DNA of 35,301 bases. Source: Mycobacterium sp. Marseille-P9652. Its GTDB lineage: Bacteria > Actinomycetota > Actinomycetes > Mycobacteriales > Mycobacteriaceae. The DNA lies in NCBI RefSeq assembly GCF_902652685.1, contig NZ_CACRUY010000051.1:1-35301 (forward strand), read 5' to 3'. The translations under genes were made by a program, and so were the position numbers. The notes under the pieces are model-generated. The model searched no databases and was not told the DNA's origin. It worked only from the letters and a program-made list of their open reading frames with translations. Each line of letters opens with the position of its first letter. The stretch's first letter is position 1. Shown here piece after piece: positions 1-9,847 of this stretch.

Positions 1-1956
1 GCCCCGGCGCCCCCCCCCCCCCCCCCGGGCGGCAAGCCGCCGCCGACCGCGCGCGCGGCCTCGTGGTTCGGCGAGCCGGGCAAGAAGCGAAACCGCCTGG
101 CGATGCTGGCCGGCGCGCTCGTCGTCGTGGTCCTGCTGGTGGCCGGCGGCATCTACCTCGCCGTCGCGTCGAACAAGAAGGAGCACACCGTCGCCGGCGG
201 CCAGTCGAGCGCTCCGCCGGGGCCGGCATGGAAGCCGATCACGAACGCCCGGGTTGCGCGCGATGCGGCGGCGACCACGCAGGTGGACGGGACGATCTGG
301 ATCTTCGGCGGGATACGAAGCGACGGCGCGGTCAGCCCGCGACACGAGGGCTATGACCCCGCGATCGACGAGTGGAAGGGCGGCGACGACCTGCCGGTGG
401 CCGTTCAGCACGCGGCGGCGGTCACCTGGATGGGCAATCCCGTCGTGCTTGGCGGCTGGAAGGCCGATGGCGCCAAAAATGTTGCCTCCGATCAGGTTTG
501 GCGTGTGGTGAACAGCCGCTGGGTGGAACTTCCCCACCTGCTCCAGCCCCGGGCGGCCGCGGCCGCGGCCGTGGTGGACGATCGGTTGATCGTGACGGGC
601 GGGGTCGACGCGAACGGCGCGCTGCTGAACACGACCGAGGTCTTCGACGGCACGTCGTGGACCCTCGGGGCGCCCATCCCGACCCCGCGACGGATGCTGT
701 CCGCCGCCTCGGACGGAAAGCTCGTGTACGCGGTCGGCGGGTCGAACGCCACCGGTGAGCTTGCGACGGTAGAGGCGTACGACCCGGCCGCCAGGGCCTG
801 GGCGGCCCTGCCGGCCCTCCCGGACGCGCGGAGCGACCTCGGGGTGGCGATCGCCGACGGACGCCTCGTGGCGGTCGGGGGCGTCGCGAAGGGCCAGGTT
901 CTCAAGAGTGTGTCGGTGTTCGACCTGATGACCCGGACGTGGGGGGGCCTGCCGGACATGTCGACTCCCCGCCACGGCATGGCTGTCGCGGCGGTCGAGA
1001 AGTCGGTGTACGCGATCGGGGGGTCAACGGCGGTCGGAGACGGCCAGGTGGTCGCGACGGCCGAAGTGCTCAAGCTGCCCGCACGCAGGATCCAGCCGGC
1101 CGCCCAGTGGCGCAGCCTGCCCGACGCGCCCACCGCGCGACTGATGATGGCGTGGGCGGTGGTGGGCGACAAGATCTGGATCATGGGAGGCCTGCGCAAC
1201 GGCGTCACCCTGCAAACCGTCGAGAGCTACCAGCCCAGCACCGGGGCCTGGGAGACGGGCCCACCCCTGCCTATCCCGCTGCACCACGCGACGGCCGCGA
1301 CCTACCGCGGCGAGGTGGTTGTGCTCGGGGGCGCCACCGACAACATCGCCGACGGGTCGAACAAGGTCTTCGCGCTGCGGGGCGGCAACTGGGTGGAGCT
1401 TCCCAGCCTGAACCACGCCCGTGCGGCGCCGGCCGCGGCGGTGGCGGGCGACAAGCTCGTGGTGGTCGGCGGACAGAACGCCAAGCAGCTGGTCCCCCAG
1501 ACCGAGGTCTTCGACGGCAGCTCGTGGACGGACGCTCCCGACATGCCCACCCCACGCGAACACCTGGCCGCGGTCTCCGACGGCACCTACCTGTACGCCG
1601 TAGGCGGGCGCTTCCTGTCGTCGGACAAGAACACCGCGGCGTTCGAACGGTTCGACCCGGCGTCGGGGACGTGGACCAAGCTGGTCGGAATGCCGACCCC
1701 GCGCGGAAGCTACGGGGCCGCCTACATCGACGGGCGGATCGTCGTGGCCGGTGGCGAGGAGCCGACGATGGTGCTCAACACGGTCGAGATGTTCGACATC
1801 TCGGACGGGAAGTGGAGCACGCTTCCGCCGATGCCGACGGCGCGGCACGCCGAGGTGGTCGCCGCGGTCGGCAACACGGTGTACTGCATCGGGGGCGCCA
1901 ACCGCCCGACGCACGAGGGACCCATCGCGACGGTCGAGGCGCTCGACTTCATGTAG
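1..1956 (+). CDS. Membrane-anchored kelch-repeat protein (5' end outside window)
   Basis: The reading frame is open from the first base, so the start lies upstream; the first in-frame ATG inside the window is at 103. The order is a proline-rich stretch (1-60), basic residues (KKRNR), one membrane helix (residues about 2-21 counted from the ATG at 103), then an extracytoplasmic domain of about 570 residues. That domain holds twelve kelch repeats, each marked by a Gly-Gly pair spaced about 47 residues apart (69, 117, 166, 212, 259, 306, then 362, 409, 456, 501, 550, 597). The slightly longer gap after the sixth suggests two six-bladed beta-propellers. A proline-rich juxtamembrane linker plus one helix plus an external propeller is how mycobacterial Ser/Thr kinases are built, so the missing N-terminus may be a kinase domain; that is inference. 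The external domain probably binds a ligand or cell-wall component. It is not part of the neighbouring steroid operon, which is on the other strand. Confidence 0.85.
   Translation, partial: APAPPPPPPGGKPPPTARAASWFGEPGKKRNRLAMLAGALVVVVLLVAGGIYLAVASNKKEHTVAGGQSSAPPGPAWKPITNARVARDAAATTQVDGTIWIFGGIRSDGAVSPRHEGYDPAIDEWKGGDDLPVAVQHAAAVTWMGNPVVLGGWKADGAKNVASDQVWRVVNSRWVELPHLLQPRAAAAAAVVDDRLIVTGGVDANGALLNTTEVFDGTSWTLGAPIPTPRRMLSAASDGKLVYAVGGSNATGELATVEAYDPAARAWAALPALPDARSDLGVAIADGRLVAVGGVAKGQVLKSVSVFDLMTRTWGGLPDMSTPRHGMAVAAVEKSVYAIGGSTAVGDGQVVATAEVLKLPARRIQPAAQWRSLPDAPTARLMMAWAVVGDKIWIMGGLRNGVTLQTVESYQPSTGAWETGPPLPIPLHHATAATYRGEVVVLGGATDNIADGSNKVFALRGGNWVELPSLNHARAAPAAAVAGDKLVVVGGQNAKQLVPQTEVFDGSSWTDAPDMPTPREHLAAVSDGTYLYAVGGRFLSSDKNTAAFERFDPASGTWTKLVGMPTPRGSYGAAYIDGRIVVAGGEEPTMVLNTVEMFDISDGKWSTLPPMPTARHAEVVAAVGNTVYCIGGANRPTHEGPIATVEALDFM
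10..26 (+). repeat. 17-base poly(C) tract in coding sequence
   Basis: Seventeen consecutive C residues encode most of a polyproline run just before the membrane helix of the kelch protein. The tract lies inside an open frame. Homopolymers this long are prone to slippage in replication and to miscounting in sequencing, so the frame upstream of it should be treated with care. Confidence 0.95.
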
Positions 1957-2043
1957 CGCGGCCGTGTGTTTGATCCGTGTCGAATATGGGGATCTGGTTA
2001 GGGCGGGGTGCACAACGGCACACGGACCTCAACGGAGCCCATC

Positions 2044-2532
2044 ATGAACAACCACAACATCGTTTGGATCGTGATCGCCGTCGTGGTGGCGGTCCTGGTC
2101 ATCGCCGCCGTGGTCGCCGCGGCCGCCCGAGCCCGCCGTCAGCGCCGGCTGCGCGAGGCCGAAGAGATCCGCGAGCAGGCCCGGGTCGAGGCCGGCAGGG
2201 TCGAGCGGCGGCAAGCGGTCGCCGACGAGACGGCCGCCAGGGCCCGCGCCGCGCAGGCGGAGGCCGAGGCCAAGGCCGCCGAGGCGGCCAGGCTGCAGGA
2301 ACGCGCGGCCATGCACCACAACGAGGCGGCGTCGTCGCGCGAGCGGTTGCAGGAACAGTGGGAGCGCGCCGACAGCATCGACCCGACGAACGCGCAGAAG
2401 CAAGAGCAGGACCCTGCGGTGCGGCGCCCCGACGAGGCGCCCCGCGAGTCGGTGGACGATCGGGGCGGGAATCTCGGTAACGGGCGGCCGGAGCATGTTC
2501 AGGAACCCGGTCATCGGGCCACGCCCAACTGA
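2044..2532 (+). CDS. Small membrane-anchored coiled-coil protein, function unknown
   Basis: This 162-residue protein has a short N-terminus (MNNHN), one hydrophobic helix (residues about 6-29, rich in Val, Ile and Ala), a basic stop-transfer patch (RARRQRR), and an Ala/Glu/Arg-rich segment of about 75 residues with the look of a long alpha-helical coiled coil. The C-terminal third is polar and probably disordered. The start at 2044 is chosen because GGAG lies 6 bases upstream; an in-frame ATG at 2008 lacks such a site. The topology suggests the coiled coil faces the cytoplasm. It follows the kelch gene by 87 bases on the same strand and may share its transcript. I do not recognise the family and propose no function. 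Confidence 0.75.
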   Translation: MNNHNIVWIVIAVVVAVLVIAAVVAAAARARRQRRLREAEEIREQARVEAGRVERRQAVADETAARARAAQAEAEAKAAEAARLQERAAMHHNEAASSRERLQEQWERADSIDPTNAQKQEQDPAVRRPDEAPRESVDDRGGNLGNGRPEHVQEPGHRATPN

Positions 2533-2551
2533 AGTGGCCCTCTTCGGATGA

Positions 2552-2586
2552 GCCCGATGGCCCGCCCCCTCAACGGGCCATCGGGC
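2552..2586. terminator. Strong hairpin between convergent genes
   Basis: A perfect 13-bp inverted repeat (GCCCGATGGCCCG and its complement) with a 9-base loop lies just after the coiled-coil gene and before the 3' end of hsaB. There is no T-run, which is usual for mycobacterial hairpin terminators. Its symmetry would let it act on both converging transcripts. Confidence 0.75.
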
Positions 2587-2629
2587 GCGCCCCAAGACGC
2601 ACGTAAGTGCGGGTTTCCAGAACGGGCGG

Positions 2630-2653
2630 CCGCCAAACATCGAATGTCGGCGG
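2630..2653 (-). terminator. Possible second hairpin after hsaB
   Basis: An interrupted inverted repeat, CCGCC-aa-ACAT and ATGT-c-GGCGG around a 3-base loop, starts 8 bases beyond the hsaB stop codon. It is weaker than the neighbouring 2552-2586 hairpin and may only assist it. Confidence 0.4.
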
Positions 2654-2660
2654 TTTGTGT

Positions 2661-3224
2661 TTAAAGCCAGGTGTCCTGCGTGGTGGTCGTCAGGAAGGCT
2701 TCGAGGTCGTCGCGCCACTGGGCCGGCGTCGTCTTGTCCGGTTCGATCCCGGTGTACTCCCCGCGGTAGAAAAGCAAGGGGCGGGGCTTGATCTTGGGCG
2801 CCTCCGACAGCGACCGGACGGCGCCGAACACCACGAAATGATCGCCGCCGTCGTGTACGGACGCCACCGTGCAGTCGATGTGGGCCAGCGAGCCGTCGAT
2901 GATCGGCGAGCCGAGCTCCGATGCGTGCCAATCGATTCCGGCGAACTTGTCCGGCTCTTTGGAACCGAATCGCGCGCAGACGTCCTTCTGTTTTTCCCTC
3001 AACACGTTGACGCAGAACCGGCCGCTCGCCTCGATCGCCTTCCATGACCGCGAGACCTTGGTCGGGCAGAACAGCACGAGCGGGGGGTCCAGCGACAGCG
3101 CCGCGAACGACTGGCAGGCGAAGCCGACCGGCACCTCGTCATGCACGGTCGTGATGATGGTGATGCCGGTGCAGAACTGGCCGAGCACCTGCCGGAAGGC
3201 CCGGGGATCGATCTGCGCGGACAT
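2661..3224 (-). CDS. hsaB: Flavin reductase component of 3-HSA hydroxylase, HsaB
   Basis: The product (187 residues) is a small flavin reductase of the HpaC / RutF-like FMN-binding family. It reduces flavin with NAD(P)H and passes it to the oxygenase HsaA, which hydroxylates 3-HSA (the ring-opened steroid phenol) to a catechol. Family features visible are the N-terminal FRQVLGQFCTGITIIT segment, a central flavin-binding region (GFACQSFAALSLDPPLVLFC) and RPLLFYRGEY near the C-terminus. The length fits the family. The start has AAGGA 4 bases upstream. It is the last gene of hsaA-D-C-B, 12 bases after hsaC. In M. tuberculosis the arylamine N-acetyltransferase gene nat follows hsaB; here it is absent and a convergent unrelated gene comes next. 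Confidence 0.93.
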   Translation of the reverse strand: MSAQIDPRAFRQVLGQFCTGITIITTVHDEVPVGFACQSFAALSLDPPLVLFCPTKVSRSWKAIEASGRFCVNVLREKQKDVCARFGSKEPDKFAGIDWHASELGSPIIDGSLAHIDCTVASVHDGGDHFVVFGAVRSLSEAPKIKPRPLLFYRGEYTGIEPDKTTPAQWRDDLEAFLTTTTQDTWL

Positions 3225-3236
3225 GATTCCTTTGGC

Positions 3237-6192
<2,956 letters not shown>

Positions 6193-6240
6193 TTAGGGTC
6201 CTCCTGGGCCAGACTTACACCGTGGACTTACCACAGAGAC

Positions 6241-6254
6241 TAGAACACGTTCCG
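6241..6254 (-). promoter_or_regulatory. KstR operator (imperfect), hsaA side
   Basis: TAGAACACGTTCCG matches the KstR consensus TNNAACNNGTTNNA at every fixed position except the last base (G for A). It lies 48 bases upstream of the hsaA start codon and is the operator nearer to the hsa operon. Confidence 0.75.
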
Positions 6255-6308
6255 ATTTGTGTCGAGGAGGGTATTCCTGCGGCTGGTAGCGATGCATATC
6301 GGGTTTTC

Positions 6309-6322
6309 TGTAACATGTTCTA
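6309..6322 (+). promoter_or_regulatory. KstR operator (perfect match), kshB side
   Basis: TGTAACATGTTCTA fits the KstR consensus TNNAACNNGTTNNA exactly. It lies 24 bases upstream of the TTG start chosen for kshB, so bound repressor would cover the promoter or transcription start of that gene. Confidence 0.85.
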
Positions 6323-6346
6323 GTTGTGACGAGGGAGGACGGGGTC

Positions 6347-7429
6347 TTGACCGAAGCGATCCCCGACGAGCCACTCGGCGACCACGTCCTGGAACTGCAA
6401 ATCGCCGAGGTGGTCGCCGAGACGGACGACGCCCGGTCGCTGGTGTTCGCCGTGCCCGACGCTCAGGGCGATCCGGCGATTCCGCCCGAGCGGCTGCGCT
6501 ATGCGCCCGGCCAGTTCCTCACCCTGCGCATCCCCAGTGAGCGCACCGGGTCCGTGGCCCGCTGCTACTCGTTGTGCAGCTCGCCCTTCACCGACGACGC
6601 GCTAACCGTCACGGTCAAGCGCACCGCGGACGGCTACGCGTCGAACTGGCTGTGCGACCACGCACACAAGGGGATGCGGATTCACGTGCTGGCGCCGTCG
6701 GGCACCTTCGTGCCCAAGACCCTCGACGGCGACTTCCTGCTCCTGGCGGCCGGCAGCGGGATCACCCCGATCATGTCGATCTGCAAGTCGGCGCTCGCCG
6801 AGGGCAGCGGCCACGTCGTGCTGGTCTACGCCAACCGCGACGACCGTTCGGTCATCTTCGCCGACGCGCTGCGCGAGCTGACGGCCAAGTATCCGGATCG
6901 ACTCACCGTCGTGCACTGGCTGGAGTCGTTGCAGGGACTGCCGAGCGCCGCCGCGCTGGCCAGGCTGGCGGCCCCATTCGTCGACAGGCCCGTCTACATC
7001 TGCGGGCCCGGGCCCTTCATGGACGCCGCCCGCCAGGCGCTGGACGGGCTGAATGTGCCTGCGGCCCAAGTGCATATCGAGGTCTTCAAATCGCTGGAGT
7101 CCGATCCCTTCGCGGCGGTGACGATCGAGGACACCGCCGAGGGCGACCAGCCGCCGGCCACCGTCGTCGTCGAACTGGACGGTGAAACCCACACCGTGTC
7201 GTGGCCCCGCAGCGCCAAGCTGCTCGACGTGCTGTTGGCCAAAGGCCTGGACGCGCCCTTCTCCTGCCGGGAGGGCCACTGCGGCGCGTGCGCGTGCACC
7301 CTGCGCAAGGGCAAGGTCAACATGGAGGTCAACGACGTCCTGGAGCAACAAGACCTCGACGAAGGTTTGATATTGGCCTGTCAATCTCACCCGGAATCTG
7401 ATTCGGTAGAAGTCACCTACGACGAGTAG
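6347..7429 (+). CDS. kshB: 3-ketosteroid 9alpha-hydroxylase reductase KshB
   Basis: KshB moves electrons from NADH through FAD and a plant-type [2Fe-2S] cluster to the Rieske oxygenase KshA, which hydroxylates C9 and triggers ring B opening. Domains in order are the FAD domain (RCYS at residues 72-75), the NAD domain (AAGSGITP at 135-142; CGPGPFM at 219-225) and a C-terminal ferredoxin with cluster ligands Cys307, Cys312, Cys315 and Cys345. I chose the TTG at 6347 because GAGGGAGG lies 8 bases upstream and the resulting N-terminus (MTEAIPDEP) is the one I remember for M. tuberculosis. An in-frame GTG at 6326 would start 3 bases after the KstR operator with no ribosome binding site. kshA is not in the window. 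Confidence 0.94.
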   Translation: MTEAIPDEPLGDHVLELQIAEVVAETDDARSLVFAVPDAQGDPAIPPERLRYAPGQFLTLRIPSERTGSVARCYSLCSSPFTDDALTVTVKRTADGYASNWLCDHAHKGMRIHVLAPSGTFVPKTLDGDFLLLAAGSGITPIMSICKSALAEGSGHVVLVYANRDDRSVIFADALRELTAKYPDRLTVVHWLESLQGLPSAAALARLAAPFVDRPVYICGPGPFMDAARQALDGLNVPAAQVHIEVFKSLESDPFAAVTIEDTAEGDQPPATVVVELDGETHTVSWPRSAKLLDVLLAKGLDAPFSCREGHCGACACTLRKGKVNMEVNDVLEQQDLDEGLILACQSHPESDSVEVTYDE

Positions 7430-7458
7430 TCGCGTAGCGAACCGGGAAGGGGAGCACG

Positions 7459-7992
7459 ATGAGGCGGCTGACAACTGGTCTTGCGGTGGTCGCGGGTGCG
7501 CTCGCGCTGCTCTGGGCCCCGGTCTCGTCGGCGGCGAGCAACACCGCCACCACCCTGTTCCCGCTGGACGGCCCCAACCAGCTGGAAACGCACGTCACCC
7601 TCGATTGCTTCAAGAACGGCGGCTTCTGCAACTTCACCGCCGGCGCCGACATGCGCACGCCGGACGGCGTGACCGGATTCCCCAACGACCTCTGGGCCCG
7701 GCAGACGACGGAGATCCGGTCGACGAACCGGATGGCTTACCTGGACGTGCACTCCAGCGGTCAGAACGAGCGCGTCAACAAGGCGATGGGCAACGACGAG
7801 GTCACGACCATCTACTTCGGCGGCGGCCCGCCGGACAAATACCAGACGAGCGGCCGCATCGACTCGACCGACTGGGGCACCGGCCAGCCCAAGACCGACA
7901 TCAACGTCATCACCTGCACCCACATCCAGGTGGTCTACAGCGGGGTCAACATCACCTCGCCCAGCACCTGCGCGCAGGCCGACTTTTCCTAG
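7459..7992 (+). CDS. Secreted protein, Rv3572-like, function unknown
   Basis: This 177-residue protein has a clear Sec signal peptide (MRR, then a hydrophobic core, cleavage probably after VSSAAS at about residue 26). The mature part contains four cysteines (LDC, GFCNF, ITCTH, STCAQ), which could form two disulfides outside the membrane, and is rich in Thr, Asn and Gly. It begins 29 bases after kshB with GGGAAGGGGAG just upstream, so it is probably co-transcribed with kshB under KstR. The equivalent gene occupies the same place after kshB in M. tuberculosis (Rv3572). No catalytic motif is visible and its role is not known to me. Confidence 0.88.
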   Translation: MRRLTTGLAVVAGALALLWAPVSSAASNTATTLFPLDGPNQLETHVTLDCFKNGGFCNFTAGADMRTPDGVTGFPNDLWARQTTEIRSTNRMAYLDVHSSGQNERVNKAMGNDEVTTIYFGGGPPDKYQTSGRIDSTDWGTGQPKTDINVITCTHIQVVYSGVNITSPSTCAQADFS

Positions 7993-8043
7993 CGCGCGGT
8001 GACGCCGGGCGTTCGCGCCGGATTCGAGCGTTTATCAACGGCT

Positions 8044-8122
8044 TTGAGTGTGAACCGTGGGCGGGAATATCGAGGGAAACGCGACCGCGGCTTCACACCC
8101 GACGCCACGAGTACACACTCAA
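8044..8122. terminator. Nested inverted repeat between convergent transcripts
   Basis: TTGAGTGT (8044-8051) pairs with ACACTCAA (8115-8122), and inside it GTGTGAA (8048-8054) pairs with TTCACAC (8092-8098), giving alternative hairpins. The element lies between the Rv3572-like gene and the end of the ABC permease gene. It probably serves as a two-way terminator, and its form suggests a dispersed intergenic element. Confidence 0.5.
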
Positions 8123-8141
8123 TGGGATTGCCGGCGCCGGG

Positions 8142-8999
8142 TCAGCGCGTCTCCGACCACCGGAACACCCGGAGCGAGGCGATCAACCCACCGACCGTCC
8201 ACGCCGCCAGCACGAGGAAGGTTCGCCAGTGTTCCCAGCTGCCGGCCGGCTCGAAGGCGGCCATCTCCGGCGGTAACAGCACCGACCGGAATCCCTGCGC
8301 CATCCACTTGACGGGGAACAACGAACCCAGAGTCAGCATCCACGCCGGCAAGGCGACGAGCGGCACGTAGGTCCCCGATACGAACTGCAGCGCGACCGCC
8401 GGCCCGTTGGTGATGACGGCGGCCGAGACCGCGTTGCTCGCCAGGTTGCTGACGAAGATCCCCAGCAATGAACAACTGACGATGCCGAGGATGAAGACCC
8501 ACGTCAGCGTGAACCAATCGAAAACGTCCCTCGGCAAATGGAGTTTGAAGACGGTCACCCCCACCGCCAACAGGACGACGGCCTCGGCGAGACTCGCGAC
8601 GGCGACCAGAACGATCTTCCCGAAGAAGTACGAGGTGGCGGTCGTCGGCGTCCCACGGAGTCGCCGCAGGGCGCCGGTGTCGCGGTCGGCCGCGATGCTG
8701 ATCCCCAGGTTGATGAACGACGTCGACAGGATTCCGTAGGCGAGGATGCTCGCCGCGATCACGGCCCCGGTGCTGGTATCGCTGTTGGGCAGCTTGGCCG
8801 TGAAGATCGAACCGAGCAAGATGCCGATCACCGCCGGCATCGAAAACGTCAGCACCACCTGTTCCGGCCGGCGGTAGAACATCTTCAACTCGGGGACGAC
8901 GCGCGACAGGCCGATGCGGAGCGGGGTGGGGAGCGGCGACGCCGGCTCGGCCTCGCGGTGCCGGGCCGGCGAGGACGTCCGCAGGTGGCTGACGTCCAT
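8142..8999 (-). CDS. ABC-2 type exporter permease (DrrB-like)
   Basis: The 285-residue protein has about 40 polar N-terminal residues and six predicted membrane segments, the layout of DrrB-type ABC-2 permeases that export lipids, polyketides or drugs. Conserved-looking features are the amphipathic stretch before the first helix (VVPELKMFYRRPEQV) and the cytoplasmic loop DRDTGALRRLRGTP after the second, which normally contacts the ATPase. Its ATG shares one base with the ATPase stop codon (TGATG), so the two are translated as a pair. With the polyketide synthase directly upstream, the likely cargo is the product of that enzyme; that is inference. It is the last gene of the operon, and a hairpin follows. 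Confidence 0.88.
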   Translation of the reverse strand: MDVSHLRTSSPARHREAEPASPLPTPLRIGLSRVVPELKMFYRRPEQVVLTFSMPAVIGILLGSIFTAKLPNSDTSTGAVIAASILAYGILSTSFINLGISIAADRDTGALRRLRGTPTTATSYFFGKIVLVAVASLAEAVVLLAVGVTVFKLHLPRDVFDWFTLTWVFILGIVSCSLLGIFVSNLASNAVSAAVITNGPAVALQFVSGTYVPLVALPAWMLTLGSLFPVKWMAQGFRSVLLPPEMAAFEPAGSWEHWRTFLVLAAWTVGGLIASLRVFRWSETR

Positions 9000-9847
9000 C
9001 ACGCCTGCCCGATCAGCTGCAGGTAGGCGTCTTCGAGCGTCGGCCGGGAGACGGTGAGCTGCGCCAGTTCCGCGCCGTCCTTCGCCCGCTGCCTGATCAG
9101 TTCGGTCGGGTGGTCCGTCGTCTCGACGTGCACCTCGTCTCCCTCCATCCAGCGGACCGTCGCGGCCGAATCCACGTACCCGATCAGCCTCGCCGGCGAG
9201 TCGACCGCCACCACCCTGCCGTCGGCCAGCACCGCGACCCGATCCGCCAGGGCGGCGGCTTCCTCGAGGTAGTGGGTCGTCAGGAGGATGGTCGTGCCGT
9301 CGGCGGCCAGCACCGTGATGAGGTCCCAGAATTTCCGTCTGGCGTCCGGATCGAATCCGGTTGTCGGTTCGTCCAGGAACAGCAGCTCCGGCATGCCCAC
9401 GATGCCGAGCGCGACGTCGAGCCGGCGACGCTGCCCCCCGGACAGCGCCCTGACTTTCGAGTCGGACGCGGAGGTCAGCCCGACCAGGCCGAGCACGTCT
9501 TCGGGATCGCGGGCCCTGCCATAGGACTTGGCCAACATGCGCACCGTCTCCGACACGGTGAGCATCCCCGAGTCGCTGACCTCCTGCAGCACGATGCCGA
9601 TCCTGGCGCGCCAGTTGCGGCCCGCGGTTCCGGGGTCCTCGTCCAACACCCGCACGCGTCCGGAGTCGCGCTTGCGATGTCCCTCCAGGATTTCGATGGT
9701 GGTCGACTTGCCCGCACCGTTGGGCCCGAGGATCGCGAAGATCTCGCCGTAGCCGACGTCGAGGTCCAGATCGCGCACGGCCTGCCGCTGCCCGTAGGCC
9801 TTCGACAGCCCCCGCACCCACACCGCGGACGACCGATCGTGCGTCAT
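8999..9847 (-). CDS. ABC exporter ATPase (DrrA-like)
   Basis: This 282-residue cytoplasmic ATPase powers the permease encoded next. It has a Walker A motif (GPNGAGKST, residues 41-49), Q-loop Gln88, the ABC signature LSGGQ (135-139), Walker B ending in Asp159-Glu160, and the switch His192 (TTHY). The C-terminal TLEDAYLQL resembles the tail of DrrA-type drug and lipid exporters. The start at 9847 is chosen because its ATG overlaps the polyketide synthase stop codon by four bases (ATGA), so exporter production is tied to synthase translation. The frame continues upstream only as an antiparallel shadow of the synthase gene. Confidence 0.92.
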   Translation of the reverse strand: MTHDRSSAVWVRGLSKAYGQRQAVRDLDLDVGYGEIFAILGPNGAGKSTTIEILEGHRKRDSGRVRVLDEDPGTAGRNWRARIGIVLQEVSDSGMLTVSETVRMLAKSYGRARDPEDVLGLVGLTSASDSKVRALSGGQRRRLDVALGIVGMPELLFLDEPTTGFDPDARRKFWDLITVLAADGTTILLTTHYLEEAAALADRVAVLADGRVVAVDSPARLIGYVDSAATVRWMEGDEVHVETTDHPTELIRQRAKDGAELAQLTVSRPTLEDAYLQLIGQA

